DNA from: QNYZ01 sp964577615
Lineage (GTDB): Bacteria; Desulfobacterota; Desulfobacteria; Desulfobacterales; QNYZ01
NCBI GenBank assembly: GCA_964577615.1
Contig: CAZNZW010000004.1
Coordinates: forward strand, 1-64,000
DNA: 64,000 bases
Direction: 5' to 3'
Shown here: in pieces, positions 19,852 through 29,118 of the stretch
Numbering within the stretch: the stretch's first letter is position 1
Layout of the letters: each line of letters opens with the position of its first letter
Notes under the pieces: model-generated
Told to the model about the DNA's origin: nothing
Databases searched by the model: none
What the model saw: only the letters and a program-made list of their open reading frames with translations
Program-made: the position numbers and the translations under genes

Positions 19852-19881
19852 AGTATAAATTATTTACTGCCCGCATGTCAA
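19852..19881 (-). promoter_or_regulatory. Sigma70-type promoter of acs
   Basis: Reading leftwards: TTGACA (complement of 19876-19881), 18-nt spacer, TATACT (complement of 19852-19857). The predicted start gives an AT-rich 5' leader of roughly 135 nt before the acs ATG, long enough to hold control elements. No specific fold was recognised in it. Confidence 0.65.
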
Positions 19882-19948
19882 GAAAATTCTCGTTCATAAC
19901 GTCTGCCCGCCCGGATATTTCCCATGCAACAAGCCGCCTTGCAAGGCC

Positions 19949-20494
19949 TCAGCGTTTTGCCTTTTTGATAATGGCCACATCCTCCTCATTGATGACCCCG
20001 TCATGATTTATATCGGCGGAAAAAGGCGCTTCATTAATCGGAAAAAACAGACCGGCAACCAGATTTCCCGCTTTTTCTTTGAAAAAAGGAAATTGCAGAA
20101 CCGGCTTTGTATTGCCGTAGCGCATATTAATAGTGACAGAGCCTTCTCCGCTGGATTTAAAAATCGGATAGGATTTTCGGACATCATCAATACCCAGCTT
20201 TGTCTTTATGGCCCAGACCTTATAATAATAAAACAATTCTTCGGGACGCCTTTTCCGGTATCGGGCAATCAGCGCGGGCCAGGTGGCGGGAGGGTGACCA
20301 TTCTCCAATATTGTTTTAAGAATATATCGGGTCTGGTTGACTGCCCGCTTGTCCGATATGCTGATCGCCATACGATTCAGTTGAATCAGAATTTCATCAA
20401 AAAAACTGGTCCGATAGTGCCGGGAAAGCAGGAATACAGTACCGTAAACAATTGTTGACAGGAGGATTAAGGTAATCGCGATTCTTTTGGGCAT
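19949..20494 (-). CDS. Membrane-anchored periplasmic protein with C-terminal EF-hand
   Basis: 181 aa. One N-terminal transmembrane helix (about 5-24) is followed by an extracytoplasmic region of about 135 residues resembling sensor-type periplasmic domains (DUF3365-like at best). It ends in a canonical EF-hand loop, DINHDGVINEED (161-172), which could bind Ca2+. No kinase, nuclease or other catalytic motif is visible. It lies between the acs and symporter transcripts. Function is unknown; a ligand-binding or regulatory subunit for the transport/sensing locus is conceivable. Confidence 0.75.
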   Translation of the reverse strand: MPKRIAITLILLSTIVYGTVFLLSRHYRTSFFDEILIQLNRMAISISDKRAVNQTRYILKTILENGHPPATWPALIARYRKRRPEELFYYYKVWAIKTKLGIDDVRKSYPIFKSSGEGSVTINMRYGNTKPVLQFPFFKEKAGNLVAGLFFPINEAPFSADINHDGVINEEDVAIIKKAKR

Positions 20495-20667
20495 ATTGTT
20501 TTACAGCGCTCTGAGGGGTTCGTAAAAAACCGAAGCTGTTCAATATCGGGTCCTGAATTATTTTAAAAACCGCTGAGACCCTTCATATTAAACATATTTT
20601 TTTATCATACCGCAAGCCCCCAGAACAATCAAGCGTCTTCATATATAATAAAAGCATAAAATCTCTC

Positions 20668-20696
20668 TTGACATTAATATGTATTATTGAGATACA
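20668..20696 (+). promoter_or_regulatory. Possible promoter of the symporter pair
   Basis: TTGACA (20668-20673) with a 17-nt spacer to GATACA (20691-20696). The -35 is perfect and the -10 is weak (three of six). It lies in the AT-rich 20495-20761 gap about 60 nt before the DUF4212 gene. Nothing else was recognised in this gap. Confidence 0.4.
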
Positions 20697-20761
20697 GAAA
20701 GTATGATCCCGTTTAATTTAGTGAACGGTATTTATCAATCTATTACCAAGGAGGGAAAAAG

Positions 20762-21019
20762 ATGAGTGAGAATTCAAGGGAGGAGTACTGGCGACAAAAC
20801 ATCAGACTGGTCATCGGATGTTTGATCGTGTGGTTTGTCGTTTCTTTCGGGTTCGGTATCATCCTGGTTCATCCGCTCAACGCCATTTCAATCGGCGGTT
20901 ACAAACTCGGTTTCTGGTTCGCCCAGCAAGGTTCTATCTATGTCTTTGTGTTTCTGATTTTTTTCTATTCCAATCGGATCGGAAAACTGGATAAAAAATT
21001 CGGTGTCGAAGAAGAATAA
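20762..21019 (+). CDS. DUF4212 sodium/substrate symporter small subunit
   Basis: 85 aa, preceded by a strong AAGGAGGG ribosome binding site. N-terminal amphipathic stretch EEYWRQNIRL, then two transmembrane helices (about 16-38 and 50-72). DUF4212 proteins are the small partner of the SSS symporter encoded 14 nt downstream, and the pair is thought to act as one transporter in acetate/short-chain-acid uptake. The assignment rests on length, topology and the neighbour. Confidence 0.85.
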   Translation: MSENSREEYWRQNIRLVIGCLIVWFVVSFGFGIILVHPLNAISIGGYKLGFWFAQQGSIYVFVFLIFFYSNRIGKLDKKFGVEEE

Positions 21020-21032
21020 AAGGAGATAAATC

Positions 21033-22790
21033 ATGAGCTTGAAACTTATGACATACCTTGTTGTGGGGGCGACTTTTGCCCTTTACATTTACATTGCCAT
21101 TCGCTCCAAAGCCAAAAACACCGGCGATTTTTACATTGCCAGCAAAGGTGTCCATCCGATTTTCAACGGCATGGCAACCGGTGCCGACTGGATGTCGGCC
21201 GCATCGTTTATTTCAATGGCCGGTCTGATCGCTTTTCTGGGTTACGACGCATCGGTTTATCTGATGGGCTGGACCGGTGGGTATTGTCTGCTGGCCATGC
21301 TGCTGGCCCCGTATCTCAGAAAGTTTGGAAAATATACCGTTTCCGAATTTATCGGGGAACGGTACTATTCCAATACGGCCAGAATGGTCGCCGTGATTTG
21401 CCTGATCACTGCATCGGTTACCTACGTTATCGGTCAGATGAAGGGCATCGGCGTCGTCTTTTCCCGGTCCCTGGATGTCTCTTTTCAGATGGGTATTTTT
21501 ATCGGCATGATTATCGTTTTTATCTATGCGGTGTTCGGCGGCATGAAGGGCGTCACCAATACCCAGGTTGCTCAATACTGCGTGCTGATATTTGCCTATA
21601 CCGTACCGGCCATTTTTATCGCTTTTCAATTGACCGGCATGCCCATTCCCCAGCTGGGGCTTGGCAGTACCATGAGCACCGGCCACGGCATGTACCTTCT
21701 GGATAATCTCGATAAAATCCTTGTTGATCTGGGGTTTGCCAAATATACGGCCCAGAAGATGTCAACAACGAACATGCTCTTTCTGACCATGTCGCTGATG
21801 ATCGGAACCGCCGGCCTGCCCCATGTGATCATGCGCTTTTTTACCGTTCCCAGCGTCAAGGATGCCCGCTCATCCGCCGGCTGGGCGCTTGTCTTTATCG
21901 CCCTGCTTTACACCACGGCGCCGGCCGTGGGTGCCATGGCCCGCATGAATCTGATGCACACGATCCAGAAGGGAGAAGTGGGCAGTGTCGATGGAAACAT
22001 CGAATATGCAAAAGTACCAGCCTGGTTCAAAAGCTGGGAAAAAACAGGCCTGCTGAAATTCGAGGATAAAAATGGAGACGGCCGGATTCAGTACTATAGT
22101 GAAAAAGGGCTGAAAAATGCCGCGTCGTACGGCTGGAAAGGCAACGAAATGGTAAAGGTTGACAGGGATATCATGGTTCTTGCCAATCCTGAAATCGCCG
22201 GACTGCCCAACTGGGTCATCGCGCTGGTCACCGCCGGCGGGATTGCGGCGGCATTGTCCACGGCAGCGGGGCTTCTGCTGGCCATCGCCACCGCGATTTC
22301 TCATGACGTCCTCAAGGGCTGGCTGATGCCGGACATCGATGACAAAAAGGAATTGTTATATTCCCGCATAGCCATCGGCGCCGCCATTCTCGTTGCCGGC
22401 TATCTGGGTCTGAACCCACCGGGTTTTGCCGCGCAGGTTGTGGCGCTGGCCTTTGGTCTGGCGGCATCTTCCATCTTCCCGGCCATCATGATGGGAATCT
22501 TTTCAAAGCGCGTAAACAACAAGGGCGCCGTGGCCGGCATGCTCTGCGGTCTGGGCAGCACCCTGGTTTACATCTTTATTTATAAGGGCTGGTTCTTCTT
22601 TAAATCAACGGCCATGCTCCCCGATAACGTGGGGCACTGGCTGTTCGGTATCAATCCCCAGGCCTTCGGTTTTGTCGGCGCGCTGATCAACTTTCTGGTG
22701 GCATATCTGGTGTCCCGCAGCACCGAACCGCCTCCCGAGAGAATTCAGAAACTGGTTGAGGACATTCGCGTGCCCATTGCCAGCAAATAA
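21033..22790 (+). CDS. Solute:sodium symporter, acetate/organic-acid type (ActP-like)
   Basis: 585 aa, start behind AAAGGAGA. Multi-pass SSS-family carrier with 13 or so transmembrane helices. Residues from about 315 to 385 form a soluble insertion between helices that contains an EF-hand-like loop, DKNGDGRIQYYS (345-356), lacking the final acidic ligand. This build matches the cation-acetate symporter relatives that pair with DUF4212. It most likely imports acetate or another short-chain acid with Na+ for the two acyl-CoA synthetases. A terminator follows at 22814. Confidence 0.88.
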   Translation: MSLKLMTYLVVGATFALYIYIAIRSKAKNTGDFYIASKGVHPIFNGMATGADWMSAASFISMAGLIAFLGYDASVYLMGWTGGYCLLAMLLAPYLRKFGKYTVSEFIGERYYSNTARMVAVICLITASVTYVIGQMKGIGVVFSRSLDVSFQMGIFIGMIIVFIYAVFGGMKGVTNTQVAQYCVLIFAYTVPAIFIAFQLTGMPIPQLGLGSTMSTGHGMYLLDNLDKILVDLGFAKYTAQKMSTTNMLFLTMSLMIGTAGLPHVIMRFFTVPSVKDARSSAGWALVFIALLYTTAPAVGAMARMNLMHTIQKGEVGSVDGNIEYAKVPAWFKSWEKTGLLKFEDKNGDGRIQYYSEKGLKNAASYGWKGNEMVKVDRDIMVLANPEIAGLPNWVIALVTAGGIAAALSTAAGLLLAIATAISHDVLKGWLMPDIDDKKELLYSRIAIGAAILVAGYLGLNPPGFAAQVVALAFGLAASSIFPAIMMGIFSKRVNNKGAVAGMLCGLGSTLVYIFIYKGWFFFKSTAMLPDNVGHWLFGINPQAFGFVGALINFLVAYLVSRSTEPPPERIQKLVEDIRVPIASK

Positions 22791-22813
22791 ATAACCGTTA
22801 CATCCAAAACAAG

Positions 22814-22849
22814 AAAGACGCCGCCCGGATCATGGGAGGCGTCTTTTTT
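22814..22849 (+). terminator. Intrinsic terminator after the symporter
   Basis: AAAGACGCC (22814-22822) pairs with GGCGTCTTT (22838-22846) around a 15-nt loop and runs into T6. It ends the DUF4212-symporter transcript before the DUF294 gene. Confidence 0.85.
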
Positions 22850-23005
22850 GTTATTTCCGGGTATCGATCCAGATATCGGCCCGGATTCCGGATAAATCCC
22901 CCCTCGCCTTTCCATCATTTTTATAGTACAGTATTCATATTCGCGTTAAGACAAGCTGTCCTGCGCATGAATACGACCTGGCAAGATCCCCACCGAGGAG
23001 CGGCC

Positions 23006-25336
23006 ATGAACTCGGAAATTTTCTCATTCTTAGCTGATATGCCCCACTTTTCCCTTCTTCCCGAAGCGGAAATCAAAAAAGTGGCCGCATCGGGCACGGC
23101 CAGGCAATATGACGCCGGAACCGTTGTGGCCGTGGCCGGACAAACCCGCATTAAAGAAATCTTTGTCGTTATCAAGGGGGCGCTGTCTCTTTTTGATGAA
23201 ACCGACGGGCAGCGGAAACCGGTGGGATCAATCCGGGAAGGCGAGATTTTCGGCGGCATCACCATCGAGATGAACAACGGAATTTCCCTCAAAACAGTCG
23301 TTGCCGAACAAACCTGCGCGGGCTATGCCATCCCGGCGGATATTTTTCAGGATCTATGTGTCCACCATCGAGACTTTTTTGAATACTTCATCGAACATTT
23401 CAGTCATAACATCTCCGACCCCTCCCTTTTCGCCATCATAGAAACCGGCCAGACCCGATATTTTCTCACCACGCTGGCGCCATTTTCCTTTCTTCCCGAA
23501 GAAGAGATCGACCGGGTTGTTTCGTCGCTGTCCGTTGTCAAATATGCCGAAAACACGATTCTCTTTGTACAGCAGCATTCCCGCATCGGACATCTGTATA
23601 TTCTCCAAAAGGGTGCAGCCGAGCGCTATTACGAAACCCGAAAAGAAAAAACCATGCGGGGGATCCTGAGCGAAGGCGACCTGTTCGGCGGCATTTCCAT
23701 TCTGCACAACGACGGTGTGGCGGTTCGCAGTTTTCGGGTCACCGAGCCCTCGATATTTTATCTCCTGCCCAAAGCCGATTTTCTCGCGCTATGTGAAAAC
23801 TATCCGGTTTTTATAGAATATTTTACCGATATTTTCGGCAAGCGGATGCTGGAAAAATCCTACGCCGCCCTTATCGCCAAAACAACACACCCGCCGGAGA
23901 TGGAGAACCAGTTTTTCAACCAGCCCATCTCGTCCATCTGCACGATGGAGCCGATATTCGGAGATACCGGCATGTCGATTCAGGCGGCGGCCGGCGTCAT
24001 GCAGCGGCAGCAGATCAGCGCGCTTTTTCTGAAATCACCCGGCGGCGACTGTGCGGGGATCGTGACGGAAAGGGACCTGGCGCGGCGGGTGGTCGCGCCG
24101 GGCCACGCCATCACGGGGCCGGTATCTGAAATCATGTCCTCCCCGGTGATTACCTTTCCCATTGATGCACCGGTTTTTGAAGCCTGCATGGCCATGATGC
24201 AGCAGAACATCCGGCACCTGGCCATCCGGGACACCCAGAATGAGGTGGTGGGCATTCTTTCCAATCGGGATATTTTAAAAAACCGCGGCCAGTCTCCGCT
24301 TTTTCTGATCCGGGAAACCGGTGACGCCGACGACATGACCAAACTCATTGAAAAACAGCACCGGCTGCCGGCAGTACTGCAGGAACTGGTCTCCAGTGGT
24401 GCCCATTCCAAAAACCTGACCCGGTTTATTTCAACTTTTTCCGATGTTATTTTAGATAAAATCATCGGGTTTACCCTCAACGAACTGGGGCCGCCGCCCG
24501 CCCAGTTTGTTTTCATGATCCTGGGCAGCGACGGCCGGTTCGAGCAGACCCTGAAAACCGACCAGGACAACGCCATTATTTACGAAGATGTCCCGTCGGA
24601 TGCACAGGAAAGCGTCAATGCGTATTTTCTCCGCTTTGGCGAAACGGCCTGCGCTCTATTGGATCAGGCCGGATATACGTTCTGCACGGGGAACATCATG
24701 GCGCAAAATCCGGAATGGTGTCTGTCTCTGTCACAGTGGCAGGCCAAATTTTCCAGATGGATTCATGCCGCCGGCCCGGAGGATCTGCTGCATGCCAGCA
24801 TCTTTTTCGATTTTCGATGCGGATATGGCGACTGCGCTCTCATCGACCGGTTGCGGACATTTTTATTTGATTCATTGGAAAAAAGGCGGGGATTCTTTAC
24901 TTACATGGCTGAAAATGCGCTCAGGGCCCGCCCGCCCCTGGGATTCTTTCGCAATTTCGTGGTTGAACCGAAGGGCAAACACCGCAGCAAATTCGACATC
25001 AAAAAGGCCATGCTGCCCATCGTCGACCTGGCCCGGGTCTATGCCCTGAAAAACAAAGTCGAAACCACCAATACACTGGAGCGGCTGTACGACCTGAAAC
25101 TTAAAAATGTGTTCACCCTCAGTCAATTCGATGAACTTGAAAAGGCGTACAGCTTTCTGATGCAGCTGCGTCTGGTCCGACAGATTACCGCCATCCGCGA
25201 TGAAGGCCAGCCGCCGGACAATTATATTAATCCCAAAAAACTGACCCAGATCGAACAGAAAATGCTCAAGGAAATTTTCAGGCGGATCGAGTCGTTTCAG
25301 TCCAAAATGGAGGTTGACTTCACCGGTACCATTTAA
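23006..25336 (+). CDS. cNMP-binding/CBS/DUF294 nucleotidyltransferase-like protein
   Basis: 776 aa from ATG 23006, chosen because GAGGAG stands five nt upstream; longer in-frame starts run back into the terminator region. Order: two cyclic-nucleotide-binding (CAP_ED) domains (about 5-125 and 145-265), a CBS pair (about 300-430), and a DUF294 nucleotidyltransferase-like domain with GSDGRFEQTLKTDQDNA starting at residue 507. A DUF294 C-terminal helical domain ends the protein. The family is commonly encoded beside ActP-type symporters and DnaQ-like exonucleases in proteobacteria. GlnE/GlnD-like nucleotidyl transfer regulated by nucleotides is inferred, but the target is unknown. Confidence 0.88.
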   Translation: MNSEIFSFLADMPHFSLLPEAEIKKVAASGTARQYDAGTVVAVAGQTRIKEIFVVIKGALSLFDETDGQRKPVGSIREGEIFGGITIEMNNGISLKTVVAEQTCAGYAIPADIFQDLCVHHRDFFEYFIEHFSHNISDPSLFAIIETGQTRYFLTTLAPFSFLPEEEIDRVVSSLSVVKYAENTILFVQQHSRIGHLYILQKGAAERYYETRKEKTMRGILSEGDLFGGISILHNDGVAVRSFRVTEPSIFYLLPKADFLALCENYPVFIEYFTDIFGKRMLEKSYAALIAKTTHPPEMENQFFNQPISSICTMEPIFGDTGMSIQAAAGVMQRQQISALFLKSPGGDCAGIVTERDLARRVVAPGHAITGPVSEIMSSPVITFPIDAPVFEACMAMMQQNIRHLAIRDTQNEVVGILSNRDILKNRGQSPLFLIRETGDADDMTKLIEKQHRLPAVLQELVSSGAHSKNLTRFISTFSDVILDKIIGFTLNELGPPPAQFVFMILGSDGRFEQTLKTDQDNAIIYEDVPSDAQESVNAYFLRFGETACALLDQAGYTFCTGNIMAQNPEWCLSLSQWQAKFSRWIHAAGPEDLLHASIFFDFRCGYGDCALIDRLRTFLFDSLEKRRGFFTYMAENALRARPPLGFFRNFVVEPKGKHRSKFDIKKAMLPIVDLARVYALKNKVETTNTLERLYDLKLKNVFTLSQFDELEKAYSFLMQLRLVRQITAIRDEGQPPDNYINPKKLTQIEQKMLKEIFRRIESFQSKMEVDFTGTI

Positions 25337-25475
25337 CTAATGCACGGGCGTATAATATACTTTTACAACATATTAGATATACTTTCCTATTGTATTTGTT
25401 TAACTTATGCTTTGCCCTGTCTCACCCGCAAAAGACGACGCCGGGGATATTCGCCAATACATCTGACAGACGGAT

Positions 25476-26624
25476 TTATACCGGCTTTTTTCTCTTCCCA
25501 TATCCCATCAGGCCGTCTCCCCGTAAAAACAGGGGATTGAATCCCGGGGCATGATGAATCCCCCACCGCACCAGATCGTGAAACCAGCCGGCCGGTTTGT
25601 TGAACGGACAGACCCGGATGCAATTGGCGCAGTCGGTACCATTTTTCGCCCAGAATGACAGACAGGTCTCGGCATTGATATGCCACGCCCGTACCCCTTC
25701 CCGGTTGGAAATGTTGTGGATTTTTTCAGAAGGCCCGCCATGCATGATGCTCTGGCTGGGGCATTTCCGGGCGCATTTCTTACAGATCCGGCAGAATTCC
25801 CAGACACCAAACGAAATCGGCCGGTCCGGCCGCAGGGGCAGATCGGTCAGGACTTTGGCCAGCCGAATCCGGGGGCCGAAGGCCGGGGTCACCAGCAGGC
25901 CGTTTCGGGCCATTTCCCCCAGGCCGGCATCAATGGCAATGGGAATGCTGCAGGCCGTATCGTTGCCACAGGGGATCGCCTGATACCCCAGCCCCCGGAT
26001 ATATTGCGCCAGCAGGCCGGCCGTGAAGGCCATTTTGGAATATCCCGTCCCGGTGGCCGCCGAAGCGGCTGCCGACGGCGACGTCCGGAGGGTTGGATAA
26101 TCCATCTCCACGGCAAGGGCAATGGCGGTTCGAAATGTGTCGGGGATGACGTTTTCCGCCGGCTTTCCCCCTTCCGAGGTCAGCAGATAGGCCGGGTCAT
26201 AGAGCCAGCGCCGGTCCAGGTCACAGATTCCCACCAGCGAGGCCCCGAACAGCCGGGCCGCCTGTTTCACCGGTCCGGCCATGCGCCGGGCCACATCGGC
26301 CGATATTTTCAGGCCGGCCGGTACCCGGGGAAAACTGAATTTGCCGCTCCACTGCCAGCCGTACAACCCCATGCGGCCGCCGCGCACGCCCTGGGCAAAC
26401 TCCCCTTCCACCCGCCAGGACGCATTGGTCAGCGCCATGTCGGCCAGCCGATACCCGGGCCGGTCTCCGGGCATCACCGGCGCACGATAAAACCGGTCTC
26501 CCAGTTCCGCCAGGGCCGGGTCCCACCAGGGCCGCTTAAACATCTCGTTTTTCTGGTCAAAAGGCGTGATCCGGCCGACCACATACCGGCTGGCGCCCCG
26601 GTCCACATAGGAAAACGTTTTCAT
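25476..26624 (-). CDS. Reductive dehalogenase (RdhA)-like iron-sulfur protein, cytoplasmic
   Basis: 382 aa. The N-terminal to middle part resembles the corrinoid-binding core of RdhA (GYSKMAFTAGLLAQYIRGLG, then GNDTACSIPIAIDAG, then FGPRIRLAKVLTDLPL). The C-terminal part has two 4Fe-4S motifs, CRICKKCARKCP and a C...CANCIRVCPFNKP set. There is no Tat signal, and no RdhB anchor gene adjoins, unlike respiratory dehalogenases. It may be a cytosolic, catabolic or non-dehalogenating member; QueG-type epoxyqueuosine reductase is a more distant relative. A substrate cannot be named from sequence. It is convergent with the DUF294 gene and divergent from the lactate genes. Confidence 0.75.
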   Translation of the reverse strand: MKTFSYVDRGASRYVVGRITPFDQKNEMFKRPWWDPALAELGDRFYRAPVMPGDRPGYRLADMALTNASWRVEGEFAQGVRGGRMGLYGWQWSGKFSFPRVPAGLKISADVARRMAGPVKQAARLFGASLVGICDLDRRWLYDPAYLLTSEGGKPAENVIPDTFRTAIALAVEMDYPTLRTSPSAAASAATGTGYSKMAFTAGLLAQYIRGLGYQAIPCGNDTACSIPIAIDAGLGEMARNGLLVTPAFGPRIRLAKVLTDLPLRPDRPISFGVWEFCRICKKCARKCPSQSIMHGGPSEKIHNISNREGVRAWHINAETCLSFWAKNGTDCANCIRVCPFNKPAGWFHDLVRWGIHHAPGFNPLFLRGDGLMGYGKRKKPV

Positions 26625-26828
26625 CGTCCCGCTTCTGTATTATTGTAAATGACTGTGATTGTGATATGGTGCCGTTTCAGTTAACATGGCCGGTGCCGCT
26701 TGGCAATTAATCGGCAGATAATTAATGGCTGCTGAGCGCTGAAAACAGGCGTCGCGGCGGTGACTGCCGTTAATCGACGCTGTTCAATCGACAATCGCCA
26801 ATAATTTTTACACCACCCGGAGAGCCCA

Positions 26829-28220
26829 GTGACCCACCCGCCCCTTTCATCCACCGACCTCGCCGCCCTGTCGGCCATGGTTGACGCGGATCGTTTTTCC
26901 ACCGGCGACTCGGTGCTGGATCTGCATGCCAGAGACCAGTCCCATCACCGCCCCCACAGGCCGGAAGCCGTCATCTGGCCAGTCAAGACATCCGAAGTGG
27001 CCGCCATTGCCGCCTATGCCAATGCGCACGGTATTGCTGTGACCGGCTGGGGATCCGGATCCAGTCTGGAAGGCAACCCGATTCCGGTCAGGCGGGGAAT
27101 TGTTCTCGATTTTTCCCGCATGAACCGGATTCTTTCCATCCAGGCGGAAAACTTTCAGGCCGATGTGGAGCCCGGTGTCATCTACCAGGATCTTAATGCC
27201 CGTCTGCGGCACACCGGCCTCTTTTTCCCGCCCGATCCCGGCGCCCGGGCCACCATCGGCGGCATGATCGCCAACAATGCCGGGGGCACCACCACCGTTC
27301 GGTACGGTTCCACCAAGGATTATGTACTGAAGCTATCCGTGGTGCTGGCCAATGGCGAACTTATCGACATGGGCTGCCGGGTTAAAAAAACATCTTCCGC
27401 CTATGATCTGATCCGCCTCTTTGTGGGATCTGAAGGAACCCTGGGCATCGTTGTGCGGGCCACGATCCGGCTGGTGGGACTGCCCGCGGAATTTTCCGCG
27501 ACGATTGCCAATTTTCCATCGGTGGAAGCGGCCAGCCGGGCCGTGTCTGAACTGATCCGGGCCGGCCTGGATCCGGCCGCGCTGGAGCTTCTCGACGCCG
27601 AGTGTATTCGACTGATCAACCGCGAAAAGCAGCTGGGCCTCAATATCTCCCCCACCCTCTTTATGGAATTTCAGGGGCCGACATTGAATCAATTATCGGA
27701 AACCATGGAGATGGCCCAGACGATCTGCGAAGAAACCGGATGCAGCGAATTCAGAACCGGGCTGGGCCGGCAGGAACGGAACCGCCTGTTTGAGGCCCGG
27801 CATGAGCTGGGAGAAATGGTCGTCCGCAACCATCCGGACGGCCGCATCCGGGTGATGGACATGGCCGTTCCCATTGCCACCTATCCGGAAATGATCGCCG
27901 ATGCCCGCCAGGCCCTGACCGCGTCGGGACTGTCCGGTTATATCTTCAGCCACGCCGGCGACGGAAATATCCATATCAACGTCATCGGCCGGAAAAACAA
28001 CTCCGCTCAATGGGCACAAGTGGATCAGCTGACCGACCAGCTGGTGCAAAAAGCCCTGGATCTGGACGGCACGGCCACCGGCGAGCATGGGGTCGGCATC
28101 GGCAAGCGCCCATTCATGAAAGCGGAACATGGCAGCAGCCTGGCCTGGATGCAGCGGATCAAGTCTCTTTTTGATCCCAACAACATCCTCAACCCCGGGA
28201 AAATTTTCCCTGCCCCATAA
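26829..28220 (+). CDS. FAD-linked D-lactate/glycolate dehydrogenase (GlcD/LldE-associated type)
   Basis: 463 aa, GTG start with GGAG upstream. PCMH-type FAD-binding domain: GSGSSLEGNPIPV, GARATIGGMIANNAGG and GSEGTLGIV. The C-terminal substrate domain has HAGDGNIHIN and GEHGVGIGKRPF, whose His residues serve in flavin/metal-dependent 2-hydroxyacid oxidation. With lutABC downstream, its likely job is oxidation of D-lactate to pyruvate, passing electrons through the Fe-S proteins to the membrane pool. Glycolate is an alternative substrate. No consensus promoter was found in the 26625-26828 divergent gap, which holds no other gene. Confidence 0.9.
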   Translation: MTHPPLSSTDLAALSAMVDADRFSTGDSVLDLHARDQSHHRPHRPEAVIWPVKTSEVAAIAAYANAHGIAVTGWGSGSSLEGNPIPVRRGIVLDFSRMNRILSIQAENFQADVEPGVIYQDLNARLRHTGLFFPPDPGARATIGGMIANNAGGTTTVRYGSTKDYVLKLSVVLANGELIDMGCRVKKTSSAYDLIRLFVGSEGTLGIVVRATIRLVGLPAEFSATIANFPSVEAASRAVSELIRAGLDPAALELLDAECIRLINREKQLGLNISPTLFMEFQGPTLNQLSETMEMAQTICEETGCSEFRTGLGRQERNRLFEARHELGEMVVRNHPDGRIRVMDMAVPIATYPEMIADARQALTASGLSGYIFSHAGDGNIHINVIGRKNNSAQWAQVDQLTDQLVQKALDLDGTATGEHGVGIGKRPFMKAEHGSSLAWMQRIKSLFDPNNILNPGKIFPAP

Positions 28221-28318
28221 AACCCGAAAAACACGAAAACAACAGACTTATGTTAAAAAAACAGTGCAACGCCACACCGCAGACCGCCAGAAATCAATTT
28301 TCAACCGTTAACCTGATG

Positions 28319-28355
28319 CCGTCGTCACCGGATGGCGGTGATGTCGGTTTTTTTT
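28319..28355 (+). terminator. Terminator-like hairpin between dehydrogenase and lutA
   Basis: CCGTCGTCACCG (28319-28330) pairs with the GCGGTGATGTCGG region (to 28347), with one mismatch and one G-U pair, and runs into eight T residues. It lies inside the presumed operon, so it may reduce lutABC expression relative to the dehydrogenase or separate two transcripts. Confidence 0.65.
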
Positions 28356-28374
28356 CCGAAACGGACAATCAGCC

Positions 28375-29118
28375 ATGAGCGCTCCCGTACCGGTTACCCT
28401 GTTTATTCCGTGTCTTGTGGACAGTTTTGCCCCGGACGTGGGCAAAGCCCTGGTACGGATTTTTGATCAGCTGGATATTCCGCTGGTCTACCCCCTGGAC
28501 CAGACCTGCTGCGGTCAGCCCGCCTACAACGCCGGCTACCGCAACGAAGCCCGGACCGCTGCCGACCGGTTTATCGATATTTTTGAAAGCGCCGAAGCCA
28601 TTGTCTGTCCATCCGGATCGTGCGTCCACATGGTGCGGGATCATTACCTGGAATTGTTTAAGGATGATACCGGCCGCAGAAAACGCGCCCGGGCGATAGC
28701 CGATAAAACATTTGAATTCACGGAATATCTGGTCGATGTTTTACAGATCACCGACCTGGGGGCCCGGTATGATGGCCGGGTCACCTATCACGAATCATGC
28801 CATTTGAACTACGGCCTGAAAATCAGCGCGCAACCCCGGCAGCTGATCCAGGCTGTTGCCGGATGTGAGCTGGTGGAAATGGAAGAAGCCGACCGCTGCT
28901 GCGGGTTTGGCGGCAGTTTTTCCGTGAAGTATCCGGAGATTTCCATCGCCATGCTGGACGACAAGGTGGACCGTATCGTGGCCTCGGGCGCGGACACGGT
29001 CATCGGGTGTGATTTGGGCTGCCTGCTCAACATTTCGGGCCGGGTTTCCCGTCGCCAGCTGCCCATCAAGGTGCTGCATATTGCCCAGCTTTTATCCGGA
29101 CAAGGAACCTCCCTATGA
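28375..29118 (+). CDS. lutA: Lactate utilisation Fe-S protein LutA (CCG domains)
   Basis: 247 aa. Two cysteine-rich CCG domains: TCCGQPAYNAGY (about residues 43-54) and RCCGFGGSF (about 178-186), the ligands of heterodisulfide-reductase-like Fe-S clusters. LutA is one of three proteins that oxidise L-lactate, or accept electrons from the lactate dehydrogenase. The stop overlaps lutB by four nt. The ribosome binding site is weak. Confidence 0.92.
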   Translation: MSAPVPVTLFIPCLVDSFAPDVGKALVRIFDQLDIPLVYPLDQTCCGQPAYNAGYRNEARTAADRFIDIFESAEAIVCPSGSCVHMVRDHYLELFKDDTGRRKRARAIADKTFEFTEYLVDVLQITDLGARYDGRVTYHESCHLNYGLKISAQPRQLIQAVAGCELVEMEEADRCCGFGGSFSVKYPEISIAMLDDKVDRIVASGADTVIGCDLGCLLNISGRVSRRQLPIKVLHIAQLLSGQGTSL

